From Cochliopodium minus (taxonomy: Eukaryota > Discosea > Himatismenida > Cochliopodiidae): a DNA stretch of 64,000 nt. Below are positions 11,477 through 23,732 of this stretch, piece by piece (positions within the stretch are counted from its first letter, which is position 1; every line of letters begins with the position of its first letter). Both the position numbers and the translations under genes were made by a program. The notes beneath the pieces are model-generated. The model made no database searches, was not told the DNA's origin, and saw nothing but the letters and a program-made list of their open reading frames with translations. The DNA is taken from the NCBI GenBank assembly GCA_024220525.1, contig JAMYWO010000031.1, positions 92,576-156,575 of the forward strand, given 5' to 3'.

Positions 11477-12212
11477 ATGTCAAAGAAAGTTGATGTAAAT
11501 GACCAATATCTTGTAGATATTCAAAGAAAAAGAGAAGCAGAACTTCGCCCAACATTTCAACAAAGAATAACTTATTATGTTATTGCACTTATCACTTCCA
11601 TTGTCCCTATATGTAAATTATATTTTAAAATAATTAAATTTATTTTTTTCTGATTGAATATATATTTTTTAATTTTAACTTACAAATTTATTTATTAGTC
11701 TTATTCTCATCCATTTTTGGTATTTCTCTCACCTCTCATGCACCAACATTTGGAATTGTAACAATTTTTACTGCAGCAATAATCACATTTGCTTATCACA
11801 ATGGATCTTATACTATTAAATCAAGGTAAAAGATACTCCAAATAATTTTTAATCCAAATAAAGATTAAATTTTAAAATTCCAATATTCTCAAAAAAAACC
11901 TACAACCAAAAAAATTTTAGAATTATTGATGAAAGAGTCAACTCAATCACTGTCAATACATTTAAAGGAGAAATCTCCACTAATAAACAAGCATTTTTGG
12001 ATGAAAAAAGAAAAGAACTTGCAGTAAATACTACCAATGAATCAATTGCTTTTTCTATTCTCTTCAATAATCTCTTCTTCTTATCTCTTCTCTCAATTTT
12101 TGCATTTTTTTTGCTTCCATCAATTGGAGCAACTGATATTTACAATTATGTAGTATCTGTCTCTGCATCAAGTGCTATCATCTCCTTGACTTCCACTCTC
12201 TCCCTCAATTGA
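11477..12212 (+). CDS. SSR3: Translocon-associated protein subunit gamma (TRAP-gamma)
   Basis: Three exons: 11477..11612, 11699..11825, 11921..12212; 184 aa, matching the family length. A short cytosolic N-terminus precedes paired hydrophobic helices (around ITYYVIALITSIVPI and the following GIVTIFTAAIITFAY). A charged loop (AFLDEKRKELAVNTTNE) and two C-terminal helices follow. The ending YNYVVSVSASSAIISL is characteristic of SSR3. TRAP-gamma is a four-helix ER membrane subunit that contacts the Sec61 translocon and ribosome. It converges with the DnaJ gene, with about 80 bp between stops. Confidence 0.87.
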
Positions 12213-12291
12213 ACAAAAATTTTTTTATTGACCAAATAAAAAAAAATTCAATTAAAAATAAAGTTTATTTAAATAATTAAGATTTTGGTTT

Positions 12292-13869
12292 TTATTTTTT
12301 TCCTTTTGATATAAAATTCTTGATTTTGGCGAACAAAGAATGGTTTTTGGATCTATCGTTTTCTTCCTTGGAAAACTCTTCTATCAATTCTTTTTGCTTT
12401 GGGGAGATCGAATCAGGGACGATTACCTTGAAGTGAACATATTGGTTACCATACTCTGTGGAGTTCAATCTCTTGATACCCTTGGATCTCAAGACACGTT
12501 TATCGTTTGGTTGGGTTCCATTGGGAATCTTTAATTCGACTGTGCCTGTTAAAGTAGGAATTTGGATGGATCCTCCCAAAATAGCTTGAGAAACAGTGAT
12601 AGGTACTTCCAAGTGGAGATCTTGTCCGTTTCTTACAAACACTTCGTGAGGCTTGACTTTGAGATTAATGAAGAGATGACCGTTAGGACCTCCTCTGATA
12701 CCTGCGTCACCTTGCCCAGGAAGACGGATGTTGTTTCCATCATCGACACCAGCTGGGATCTTGACATTGAGTGTTTTCTTGTCCAAAACAGCACCTATCA
12801 AAGAGAATCAATAATTTTAATTTAAAATTAATAAATCAAATGATTAAAAAAAAGGGGAGAATTTTTATTTAAGAAAGTTCTTTTTTACCTTGACCAGCAC
12901 AACTCTTACACTTGTCCTTGATGACAGAACCTTCACCCCCACAAGTCCTGCAAGGCTGAGCAAAAGAGAACAGGCCGTTGTTGGACATCTCCATACCCTT
13001 ACCTTTACAGGTGTAACACTTGGTGGTGCTTGAGCTTCCAGCATGAGCACCAGTACCCTTGCAAGGCTCGCACTTGATAGCAACCCGGAAAGTAACTTCC
13101 TTCTCACAACCATTGGCAGCCTCCATGAAGTCCAAGGTAAGAGGCAGTTCCTTATCTTCACCTCTGTTGTCAACTCCTCTCTTTCCTCTTCCTCCTCCCC
13201 CTCCAAACATATCTTCGAATCCAAAGCCGAAATGTCTCAAGATCTCATCAGGATCCATGTGCATCTGATTTCCCCCCTCTCCAAATGGATTCCCTTGCTC
13301 GAAGGCTGCAGATCCATGCATATCATACATTTTTCTCTTTTGTTCATTTGACAGGACCTCATATGCTTCGCTTATCTCTAAAAACTTTTCTTTTGCTCCT
13401 GCTTCTTTTGATGAATCTGGGTGATATTTTCTTGCTAAATTTCTATATGCTTTTTTTATTTCTGTTTCTGTTGCTGTTTTTGGTACCTCCAATATCTCAT
13501 AGAAATCACGTTTTTTTGCGAATGATTTACCTAAAATGATTATTATTTTTTTAATATATGATATATTTCCCAACTTGTTATTTTTTTTTTTTGATCTTAC
13601 TTGATGAATGGAAATGCTTTTTATTTTCATTATATATCTTTCAAATAATAGATTGGAAGGGTTAATTTTATTTCTTATAAATGGATTGTAGATTTTACCT
13701 TTATATTGCTTGTGATAAGATTTGTTTTGTATTTTTTGGAGAAAATTATCTCATTGCTGTATGTGTTTTTGAATGATGTGGAGGATAAATATGATTTTTG
13801 AAATAAATTATTATAAATAAGGTTTTTTGATTTGATTTTGAGGTTGGATTTTTTGACTTTGATTCTCAT
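12292..13869 (-). CDS. Mitochondrial type I (class A) DnaJ/Hsp40 co-chaperone
   Basis: Four exons: 13869..13699, 13616..13601 (16 nt), 13530..12889, 12794..12292; 443 aa. The 16-nt exon is needed for phase and produces HFHSSSKSFAKK, typical of a mitochondrial presequence cleavage region after a long basic, acid-poor leader. The J domain ([15 protein letters not shown] motif) is followed by a Gly-rich linker, then four CxxCxGxG zinc motifs ([32 protein letters not shown]). The C-terminal substrate-binding domain includes [19 protein letters not shown]. It would stimulate mitochondrial Hsp70 and bind unfolded matrix proteins (Mdj1/DNAJA3-like). The first-exon choice rests on phase and the presequence; an alternative ATG at 13630 cannot be joined in frame. 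Confidence 0.88.
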
Positions 13870-14089
13870 TTTTTTTTTAATTTTTTTTCACATCTTTAAT
13901 TAAATATTTTTGAATGAATAAATAGATAGGAAAATCATAAGAGTAAAAAGGATATTTATAATTGATTCTTTTTTGATTGTTTGTTTCTCAAAAGTCTTAA
14001 ATCTATAAAATGTTTGGATAAGAAAATAAACTTTTTTAGGTTTCAATCATTTAATATTTTGAAGAAAAGGATTTAAATTAATTAAATGA

Positions 14090-15067
14090 TTAGTCATCAT
14101 CTCCGAACAATCCTCCAATGGAAGCAGATTCTTCTTCCTTCTCTTCTACTTTAGGTTTTTCTTGAGTTGGAGCTGGGGTGTTGGTGACTGGAGCATTGGT
14201 TACAGGAGCAGATGCAAATGCAGATGGGTTTTTCAAGTATTCTTTGACTGGGATAGATTGTTCAAAGTCATAAGTGGTTTCAATAGAGATGGAAACCAAG
14301 TTTTTGAAAGCATTAGCAATCAAGTGAGGAACAGATGCAAGGGTAGGAACTCCGATTTGAAGGGAGATGGTTGCAATTCTTTGCAACCCTTTGGAGAGAG
14401 TTTGCAAAACATCATTTGCACCGAGGTTGAGGAGTGATGCAGGGTAAACATAACCAGAGTCGAAGACGGTTCTTACTTCAGCTCTGTATGAGAAAGGCAT
14501 GATGTTTAATTTATCCATAAGGGAAGATTCAGATGGACCGACCTTGTCTCCCTTTTTAACGAGATGGACTCTGTTGGAGATTTCAACTTGACCTTTAACG
14601 ATCTTTGAAGCAATGTTCAAAGCTTGAAGGAAGGAAGTTTGAGTAGGTTCCATACCAGTTGGACCTGGTTCAACGAATACGTCTTCTGGAGCAATTTGTC
14701 CTACTTTAGCAGGTGCCTTTTGTTTGTAGGATTCTACGACTTCTTTGATTCCGTTTAATTCGTCGTTGGTGAAGACCATTCCTACATTTCCTTTAATAAA
14801 TGGCAACAAAGCTTCAATTCTAGCTGAATCTTTGTTTCCTGCTTCTTCGCACTTCTCAACATAGTCACGAATTGTTTTACGAATCAAGGTATTCTTTCCA
14901 AAGAGAAGAGTTGCCTTGCTACGAAGGGTTTGTCTAATCTTTTGGATAGAAAATGCTCCTACGTTATCAATGTTAACAAGGAGGATCTTGTTATATTGTT
15001 TCAACAATTCTACTAAGTTTTTAGTGTAGACTTCCTTTTTTTGTTTGTTAGTTAATTCTCCAGACAT
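14090..15067 (-). CDS. RPLP0: 60S acidic ribosomal protein P0 (uL10)
   Basis: Intronless, 325 aa. Shows the uL10 N-terminal rRNA-binding domain (YNKILLVNIDNVGAFSIQKI, TLLFGKNTLIRKTI), the central insertion (FVEPGPTGMEPTQTSFLQ), the P1/P2-binding helices and the conserved acidic ending (EEESASIGGLFGDDD). P0 anchors the P1/P2 stalk that recruits translation factors. It is the only long uninterrupted housekeeping gene here. Codons favour C-ending and G-containing choices more than its neighbours, consistent with high expression. Confidence 0.97.
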   Translation of the reverse strand: MSGELTNKQKKEVYTKNLVELLKQYNKILLVNIDNVGAFSIQKIRQTLRSKATLLFGKNTLIRKTIRDYVEKCEEAGNKDSARIEALLPFIKGNVGMVFTNDELNGIKEVVESYKQKAPAKVGQIAPEDVFVEPGPTGMEPTQTSFLQALNIASKIVKGQVEISNRVHLVKKGDKVGPSESSLMDKLNIMPFSYRAEVRTVFDSGYVYPASLLNLGANDVLQTLSKGLQRIATISLQIGVPTLASVPHLIANAFKNLVSISIETTYDFEQSIPVKEYLKNPSAFASAPVTNAPVTNTPAPTQEKPKVEEKEEESASIGGLFGDDD

Positions 15068-15547
15068 TTTTTTTCTTTAATGACTTTATAAGCAACCAAT
15101 GAGTTTTTAGACTAAAAGGCCTATGTTTATTATATAATGCAAATATTAACAAAAGGATATTAATTTTGGTATGAAAATATAAATTGATTTCAATAATTAT
15201 ATGGAAGAATAGAAGGTAAAAAAATGTTCTTACGAAAGTGATTAGATTTTTTTTTTTTTATATTTTAAGTATTGAGAATTTTTTTGTTAAAAAGGTAAGA
15301 ATATTGAGAATATAATCAGAAACATTCACAAAAACTCAATTTATAAATGAGCTTCACAAACAATTGAAATTATAAAGAATTTGCAAGATCATGAATATTT
15401 TTTTAAAATCAATTATTATTATTATATATAAAAAATTTTTAGGTCACTAATCTTGAATACAATCAATTGTTCATATTTGAAGTATTGGAATTTTCATTAG
15501 ATCCAATTAAATAAAAATCAAAATTGCTTTTATTCAAATTAACCCGA
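15068..15547. other. Divergent intergenic region between P0 and GPCR genes
   Basis: About 480 bp, strongly A/T-rich with poly-T and ATTATT runs. Presumed promoters for two divergent genes. No RNA gene or conserved ORF is recognised. Confidence 0.45.
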
Positions 15548-17209
15548 ATGACACTCCCCAAAGACGATATATGTACATTACTAAAATTAATAATATCAAG
15601 TTATATAAAAAAAAAAATTATTAATAGTGCATCTTTCATATGTGATATCTTCTTCTTTGAGTATAATCGGATCTTCATTCATGATATTATATATAGTATT
15701 CATTTTCATCAAATGGAATTTTTGTAAGAAAAATAAATTAAAATTAATAATTAATATTGAAAAAAAAAAAAAAAAGGTTTAAGAAAGAGTCAAAAACAAA
15801 AGTATATTAACAACCCAATAAATGCAGTCAAATTCAAAGATTCAGAATTCACAAAAAGAGAAATCCAAAATTACAAAAAATTAAAAAAAAAAGATTCTAT
15901 ATGGATATTAAATTGGTGACATTCATTATTTTTTTAATTATTTTTTTAATTGTTTTTTTAATTATTTTTTTTATTATTTTTTTTGATAATTTAGGTTTGG
16001 CGAAATTATTATTTTATTTTTGGGAGTAATGGACCTTTGTTCTGCGTCATATGTAAGGTAAAAAATAAATAAAATAAAAAAAAAAAAAGAAATTTTTTAG
16101 TTTCTCTTTGAAAAGATTATAGAAATGACAACATAAAAAAAATGGTTGATTTTTGTTTTTTGACAGTATATCTATGCAGTCAATTTGGTATTTTTATTTT
16201 ATTTATTTATTATTTTTTTATTAATTTATTTATTTTTTATTTATTTCTTTTAGTTTCATAAGTCAAAAGAATGTACAGTTGTACTATCCTTTCTTGGAAC
16301 TCTATGTAAAAAAAAAAAAAAATACCCACTGAAACTTAACCTTTTTTTTTGACGGAATTAAAAAGTTGAACCGGCTTCAGTGGTAGTGGTTTGCGAAATA
16401 TCGTGCGATGCTTTTTCTAAAATTTTTTTTTATTTTTCTAATTTTTTTTTAAAAGTTGTATGGTCTACATCCTCATTCGAAAGTCTGGGAGCGCACAAAC
16501 AAGGAGTCACCTTACTAGATACCTAAAAATCAGTCTATTTTTCTGTAAAAAAAATTAATTATTTACACAAATTTTTAAAAAAGTTTCAAAATTTTTTGAT
16601 TAGGCATATTTGCTGCGGTTGTCATCCCCTTTTTTTTCTCATTATTATTCACCACTCTACACTTATATGGAAAAGATGAGTGGTGCTGGATCACAGGAAA
16701 GTCTACATCAAAGGCAGCACTTTACTTGATCTACGTCCCCATTATGTTAGCTTTCGTCTTTAACTTGGTGATGATCTTTGCCATCAGTTCCATCAACAAA
16801 CGTTTCATTTTTGCTTTTTCTTGGTGGATCCCTTCTTTTTGTCTTGTGTGGTAAAATTTGTCAAAATTTTTTTTTTGAATCAAATTAATTTCCTTTAAAA
16901 AAGGTTTTTCCCTATTTTCAACGAAATTTTGCGCCACATCAGGGATAACACAGAACTCCCATTTGCACTAAAGTTGTTGAGCAGTATGTTGCATCCTTCT
17001 CAAGGGTTTTTTAATGCCATCTTCTTTTGCATCATCCTTTTGAAACAAAAAAAGGGTAAAGTCTTTTTTTTATTTCAATAAAATCTTAATATTTTTTCTC
17101 AAAAGGGACCGAAGAAGAATTATTATTGATTGATGATGACATGGACTTTAACAAAACAATTTGTTATTTGTTTGGATCAAAGTTTGAGTGGTTGATTGAG
17201 GACAAATAA
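15548..17209 (+). CDS. cAMP-receptor-like seven-transmembrane receptor (Dicty_CAR family)
   Basis: Eleven short exons with closing phases: 15548..15572, 15628..15723, 15894..15915, 15995..16052, 16167..16187, 16254..16305, 16366..16402, 16456..16544, 16604..16850, 16904..17055, 17106..17209; 300 aa. TM1 is around YVISSSLSIIGSSFMILYIV and TM2 around EIIILFLGVMDLCSAS. The TM3 region begins KECTVVLSFLGTL. TM4-TM5 flank the extracellular DEWCWIT motif typical of this family, and TM7 is around LHPSQGFFNAIFFCIILL. The intracellular tail is short and acidic. Members sense extracellular cAMP or other ligands through heterotrimeric G proteins; the ligand is unknown. Tiny exons (21, 22 and 25 nt) hide the gene from ORF scans. 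Confidence 0.77.
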
Positions 17210-17362
17210 TAAATGTTGTTGTAAAATAAAACTGTCATATTTTTTCTTTAGAATTAAATAAATAAAAATAAATAAATTAATATTTTAATTGAGGGTTTTT
17301 TTTAAAAAAGATTCAAAGCTAAAAACAAAAGTAAAAAGCGGAAAATAAACAGAGTTTAGTGT

Positions 17363-20300
17363 TTAAATCCCAGCACCAAACTCTGAAATGTTTCCCAAAG
17401 TTGCGCCTTTAGTGAGAGAAGAAAAGCCTCCTTTGGGGACAGAGATCTGTCTCTTCTGAGAGAGCTCACTCAACTCGGCCATCTTTCTCTTCTTGGGGTT
17501 AGTTTCGTTTCTCTTCTTAGGGGCAGGTCTTTCACCTTTCATACGGTTACCACCTGAAACTCTGGTAGACATACGGTTCTCATCATAATTGTTACGGTTG
17601 TTCTTAGAGCCTCCACCACGAGAATTGTTATTAGGACCTTTTAAAAAAGAAACGGTTTTATTAATATTTAATTTTACGATTGAATTTTGTTATTTTATAA
17701 ATTATTAATTAAATTATTAATTAAATTTTTTACCTCTATTAGAGCCACTATTGAACCTAGGACGTTCCTCATCAAACCCTTCGTTCTTATTTCTATGGCG
17801 GACCTTTTTGTTGTCCAACTCATCCCTTTTCTCTCTACGAAGGGTCTTTTCCCTCTCAATGATACGGGTGGGGATGTCTCTCAGCGCGAAAGATTTGGCC
17901 AAGTGCCCCAAATGGAGTTTGGAGAGATGGAAGATGTGTTTAGTTCCTCTGGCGTGGGTTGCATATGATTTTGTGCACGAAAAATATGCAGATTCTGCCA
18001 TAGCTTTTATTTCATTATTTCTACACAAATAATTAGGTTTTACTAAAATATTTTTTATATTTAAACATTTTTTTTTTATGCATTTATTTTAGATTTTTTT
18101 ATTTTAATATTAATTATTAAATTTTTTTTTTGTTATAATATTTGTTTTTACTTTATCACTTCTCTTTCTAATACAATTTGTAAAGACAAGTCGGAACCCA
18201 TCCCCTGAGAAGCAGATGCGAAAATGTCCAAAGACTCCCAGATTTTTTCGGGTTTCAACTCTTTCAACTGCACTGAATGACCCTCTAATAATCCCAGGTA
18301 TTCCATTTCAGAAGGCAACAGAAACAAAATAGCAGTACCTGAATTAAAACATAAAATTAAAACATAAAATTAAAAATTAAAATTATAAATTGAAAATTAA
18401 AAGTAAAATTTGGATTTATTTTGAAGAATATTTTACCTTTTTTTCCAAGTCTGGCAGTTCTCCCGACACGATGGATATATTCCTTTGGTTCTCCTGGAGG
18501 GTCGTACTGAATGATCCAGTCGACATGAGGAAGGTCTTAAAAAAAAATTAATTTGAAAAGAAAAATAATTTTTTTTTTTTTCAAAAGATAAATTCAAAAA
18601 ATAGTTTTACCAAGACCTCTAGCAGCAACATCAGTACAAAACATAATGGCTTTGTCGAGTTCAACAAATTTTTTAAAGGTCTCAGTACGCTCGATCTGGG
18701 TCATACCACCATGCAACTTGAACAAGTTGGCGTCAACCACACTCTCTTTTTTCAAACGTGCTTTTCTCTCTCCTTCCACCATTTGGATAGTGGCGTTGGA
18801 AATGAGGGCATAGTGAAAATTTACACTGTCTCTGTTGGCAAGAAAAATGATCATTTTGCAGGTATCTTTGCTTCTACGGTTTTTTTTTTGAAAAAATATT
18901 CAATTTTTAAACGAATTTACAAATTTTTTTTAAAAAATTAAAAATTAAATTAATAAAAAAAATATTCATCAAAAAAAAAATAATTATTAAAAAAAATTAA
19001 CAAAAAAAAAATTTAAAATTTTTTTTTTACGTTGTTATTTTCCATCTTAGGAGACCAATCAATGCGGAGAGTTTTTTCTTACATTCGATGTTGATATACT
19101 TCTGTTGGAGGGTCTTGGGAGTGCTGAAGGCAACTTTATTGTCATAATATTGGAGATCTTTGACGATGATACGGCTTCGCTTCCCGTCGCTCTCCACATG
19201 TTGGGTTTCTTTGGCGGAATCGATGAATTTGGGGTTTGTCAAAGTAACACCAACTAAAGGTTTAAGACCTAGCGATAATAAACAAAATTATTGGGATGTT
19301 TTGGTATTTATTTCGAAAAATGAAAATAAATGAAAAATGAAATAACAATAAATTTTCTAAAAAAATAAAAATTTTGATCTAAAGTGAAACCAATGTAATT
19401 TAAAAAAAAAAAATCTTTGAAAATATTTAATTTTACCTTCCCACAAGGTTGCAGAGGCCAAGACTACTTGAGGAGGCTTCTCCCTGTTTTGCTTCAACTT
19501 TTTCATAATGAAAGCGATTTTGTCTTTGAAACCCATGTCCATGAGACGATCAGCTTCATCAAATACCACATATTCGAGCTTATCGTATTTGAAAGAGTGG
19601 GTATTGTTGATATGATCCAATAGTCTTCCGGGAGTGGCAATCAAAACGACGATACCCTTTCTTATTCTGGCTTTTTCTGATTTCTTTTTTTCTCCTCCAA
19701 CGAATGAAGCTGTGTTTTTTTTTTAAAAAAAAATTAGTCACAAATACACATTGTAAAGAACCTTTCAAAAATTTATTACAAGAAATTATGTATGGATACT
19801 TCTTTTGTGTCAAGTTTTTGAGTTCATTTTCAATTTGCACAACCAATTCTCTTGTGGGAGCAATGATGATGGCACGGGTACCATCTTCTCTGTTGATTTT
19901 CTCATTGTTATCAGAAAGCTTTTGCAACTTCTCTACAAGAGGGATCAAATAAGCGAGGGTCTTACCACTACCAGTTTCTGCTTTCATGAACAAATCGTTT
20001 CCAGAAAGGATCAAAGGGATGGACAAAGCTTGAACTTTGGTCGGTTTCTGAATTTTGTTGCTTTCAGTCAAACTTTTGGTCATTTTCTCAGATAAAGACA
20101 ACGAATCGAAAGTTTCTCCTGTAAACAACAACTTGATTTGCTCTTGAACTGCTTCCTCATCCTCCCTCTCTTCGTCTTCCCTTTCTTTCTTGATGTTGTC
20201 GAGATCTTCTATGTCCATCAGCTTCGTATCCTTTGCAATTCTCTTCTCGAAGAACAATGCGCCATTATCTCGTCTTCTCAAGTTGGAAGTGTCACTGTTT

Positions 20301-21326
20301 GTTTTGTCTTTTCCATCTTTATCTTTGCCATCTTTACCGTCTTTAGAAGGCAAAGGAAGTTTTCTGAATTTTCTTCCTTTCTTTCCCAACACTTTTTCTT
20401 TCACCATAGCGAGAAAATCCTCTTCTTCCTCTTCGACTACTTTCTCCTTCTTTCCATTGTAGAACCCAAGATCCTTTTCCTCTTTTTTAGGCTCTTCCTT
20501 TTTTACTGTCTCCCTTGGCTCAAAGTTGGTTCCTGATGCAAACTCGTCTATCAAATTGGTTTGGAGCCCAAACAAGGACAATTCTTTATTTATCGTTTCA
20601 GATAAGTTGTTATCTGTTGTTTTTTTTTGTTTTTTATTCTCTCTTTCTTTTTTCTAGAGTTGTAATATAATAAAAATTAATATACAATTAATGTTATTAT
20701 CATGGTTTACCTTTTCCCAATATCTTTGTTTTGCTGTTTTTTTTTCTGAATGGACTATTTCTTTTTCTTTTGGATTTTGAATCACACCAACCACATTCAG
20801 ACTCATATCTTGTGATTTTTTCTTATCGGAGCTTTTATATTCCATTTCATCTTCATCAGTTTGTTTATTTTGTTTATTTTCGATCAATTGTGCATCTAAT
20901 GTTTATTATAAGGTGAATATATCAATTATATAAGATAACCTTAAGAAATTTTTACAAATGGTATTATTGAAGGAAGGGATTTTAAAATTTTTGAATTTTA
21001 TAGATGCTTGAAATGCATGAATCGAATCATCGAATTTGATCAATGCGTAATCACTTTTTCAAAAGATGATCATTATTTATTTGACATTCTTATTCTTTGA
21101 AAATTACTTACTTTCCATCATTATATTTTATGTTCTTTACTCCTGACACAGAACCGAATATTTTCTTTAAATCTTCATTTTTGGCTCTATTGGGAAGATT
21201 ACCAAGACGTAAAATTGTTCTTGATATCAAAAAAAAAAAAAAAAGAGGAATTGATTAGTTATTTTTTCAAAACTGATGATATTTGATATTTTACCTTGAA
21301 TCATCGATATTAGATTTACGTTTCAT
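17363..21326 (-). CDS. DDX31: RRM domain fused to a DDX31/Dbp7-type DEAD-box RNA helicase
   Basis: Twelve exons, phases all close (972 aa): 21326..21295, 21219..21112, 21053..20956, 20895..20711, 20653..19780, 19709..19437, 19268..19031, 18873..18611, 18535..18437, 18338..18152, 18020..17734, 17637..17363. Residues ~10-85 are an RRM (RNP2 [11 protein letters not shown]1-like DYALIKFDD). A lysine/acid-rich linker precedes the helicase: [38 protein letters not shown] (DEAD), SAT, then [21 protein letters not shown] and [13 protein letters not shown]. The C-terminal extension is basic and Gly/Arg/Asn-rich. DDX31/Dbp7 acts in the nucleolus in early 60S ribosome assembly. The RRM may instead be a separate small gene if a Met within exon 4 starts the helicase, but the splice phase joins them cleanly. 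Confidence 0.8.
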
Positions 21327-21744
21327 TAAATTCAAATTATTTTCTCAATTTTTTTTTAATTTATTTTTCTTTCAAAATTTGAGAAAATTCTATTAATCAA
21401 AAATCCATTTAAAAAAATTGAGGAAATAAATAATGTTAAGACATGAAATAACACAATTCACTTCCAATGTGTCAGAACACTGCGGAATATTTTGCACAAA
21501 TGGTTTAATCAACAGAATATTTTTTAAAAGGCCAAATTAATTTAAAATTTCTTCTCAAATTGAAAAGGTGATGTTCATTTATGGGTAAATATACTTTTGT
21601 ATTTGATTTTTAATTTTTTCAAAGACTTTATCAAAGGGAGATAATGCTTCTAAGTAAAATTTCCTTTTGATATTCTTCATTTCTGATATTTTTCGAAAAA
21701 GGCAATGTGGAAATGGGTTTTATAATTTCAAGGGGATATTGAAA
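21327..21744. other. Divergent intergenic region
   Basis: About 420 bp between the RRM-DDX31 gene (minus) and the RCC1-like gene (plus). No convincing ORF; short open frames have no recognisable motifs. Presumed promoters. Confidence 0.45.
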
Positions 21745-23630
21745 ATGTCATCAGGAAGATCATTTACACTAATTTTGTATGATCATGGGAATCAAATTAA
21801 AATATTAGGGAGGAGAGAAGATGTGATAGATTGTAAATCAGCATTTAAATCGAGGTATAAAATAAAAAATCTATTATTTGACATTAAATCGTTATTTTAA
21901 ACATTTTAAGAATAATCGATATCTCATGGTAAGACATACTCTAAATATTTCTTTCTGAGTAATAAAGTGTATTAGTGGAGAGTCATCCGTGACATTACTC
22001 ACCGAAGATAATGGTATTATTTATTTTCGATATCAATAACAGAAAATTAATTGTTATTAGATATAATTTGTTCTGTGGCCTTTTGTGAAGGAGATACTAA
22101 TCAGAATATCAAAGGTCTTGGTTTTGATTTGGTTTCAGACCGCTATTGCAATTGGTACAAAATGAATAAAATTGAAGGTAAGAAATTAATTATTGTTCTA
22201 AAATGACAAACTAAATTTTTTAAAAAGAAAAAATCGTTGGTTTAAATTCTGGTAAGTATTTTAAATACCTAGCGATTTCGTAATTACTAAAAATTTAAAA
22301 AGGGTATTATATGCATTATGTTTTAACGGAGAAAGGTAATGTAATTGGGTTTGGGTAAATCTTTTGTTAAGCAGAAAATTTTTTAATTAAATTTTTCAAG
22401 GAAAAATCATTATGGGCAGATTTCTCATTATGATAAAATAACTAATTCAACAGGAAAATACGTTCCCAAAATCAATTTCCCAAAAAATGAGGTAATAATC
22501 TCAGTTGCTTGTGGGTATAATTTTTTGAATTTTTTTTAAATTATTTATTTAAATGAAAACTAGTTGCCATCATGGTTTATTCTTGACGTCAAATCGACTT
22601 GTTTATGGGATTGGTAATATATTACTTATATTATTGTTTTTATAATTTTTTTTTAAAAAGGGTGGAATGGGAATTGTCAAATTTCCCCAACAAAAATAGA
22701 TGCTCACGAACCCGTATTACTTTCTAGTGTGATAAGGAAAAACGATCCTGTAAAAGGTTTGTTATTTTCTTATCTTTTATTTAATTAACATTTAACTATA
22801 TTTTTTAAAAAGCCCTCGCTTGTAACGTTTCTACTTCGTTTATTATTTATGGTTCCAAGCTTTTTCTTCGGTTTTTTTCGAATCATTTTTAATTTATTTC
22901 TTTAGAATCTGGTTTGAATAATTTTCCTTTTTAAAAATTTCTTTCTTATCATTTTTAAATAGGAAACATTGTTAGCTTCGGATATAATCACTACAATCGT
23001 GAGAATATTTAAAAACTATATTTTTTAAAAAAAGATTAACAATTCATGACAAGAATGTAAGATATTTTCTATCATTTTTTTAAAAATTTACTTTTTCGTT
23101 AAGGTTTGAGTGGTTGTGGTTCTGTTACTGAAATCCCAAATTTTATGAAGTCTCTGATTGAACATGATATCATCTCGTTGCAAACCGGCTACCAACATTG
23201 TTTTTCAATGACAGCGAGTGGAAAGTTTATAGGTTCAGCAAATTATTTTTCATATTTATTTTATATTAATATTTTATAAGCTTGGGGATGTAACCAAATT
23301 AAAAATCTTCTCCTTGATGAACCAAAATCCATGACAACGTAAATAAATGGTTATTTCAAATTAATTACTATATCTCCATTTTATAATAAAAGACCTCATG
23401 ATATCACCACCAACGTGGAAGAACTTTTAAAAGGATCTAAAATACAAGGTTTTATGGGAAATCAGTGCGGATTTATACGTATTTCAAACTGGAAGCCAGA
23501 ATTGCACCATATCTACCCTTCAAGTTTTAAGAAACAAGTCCTTTGTTTACTGATACTCAGAAAAATCAAAAGCACTCAAGTATCTTCCTTACCAAAACCT
23601 ATTTTGTACGAAATAATTAGACACCTCTGA
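21745..23630 (+). CDS. RCC1-repeat (beta-propeller) protein with F-box/SOCS-like C-terminal motif
   Basis: Starts MSSGRSFTLILYDHGNQ. About fourteen small exons are joined by 45-100 nt introns. Recognisable RCC1-like turns include YYMHYVLTEKGNVIGFGKNH, VACGCHHGLFLTSNRLVYGI and GYQHCFSMTASGKFIAWGCN. The C-terminus FKKQVLCLLILRKIKSTQVS followed by LPKPILYEIIRHL resembles the short F-box/SOCS-like tail often found after propeller or BTB domains in protists. It is divergent and more likely a ligand- or partner-binding adaptor than a Ran exchange factor. Exon boundaries are less certain than for other genes because some exons are only 23-60 nt. No transmembrane segment. Confidence 0.65.
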
Positions 23631-23732
23631 ATTTGTCAAAAGAAATATTTATTTAATAAAAATATTTTCGAAAATAAAATTTGAATGAAAATATTTCTAG
23701 TAAAAAAATGAAATATAAAAAAAAAAATTGGT

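Noticed and set aside
12865-13539. Several overlapping ORFs on both strands within the DnaJ gene
   Set aside because: Shadows of GC-richer coding sequence; only the minus-strand frame carries J-domain and zinc-finger motifs.
13601-13630. ATG at 13630 as the DnaJ start
   Set aside because: Its exon ends in phase 0 but the next exon needs phase 1; the 13869 start with the 16-nt exon solves this and supplies a presequence.
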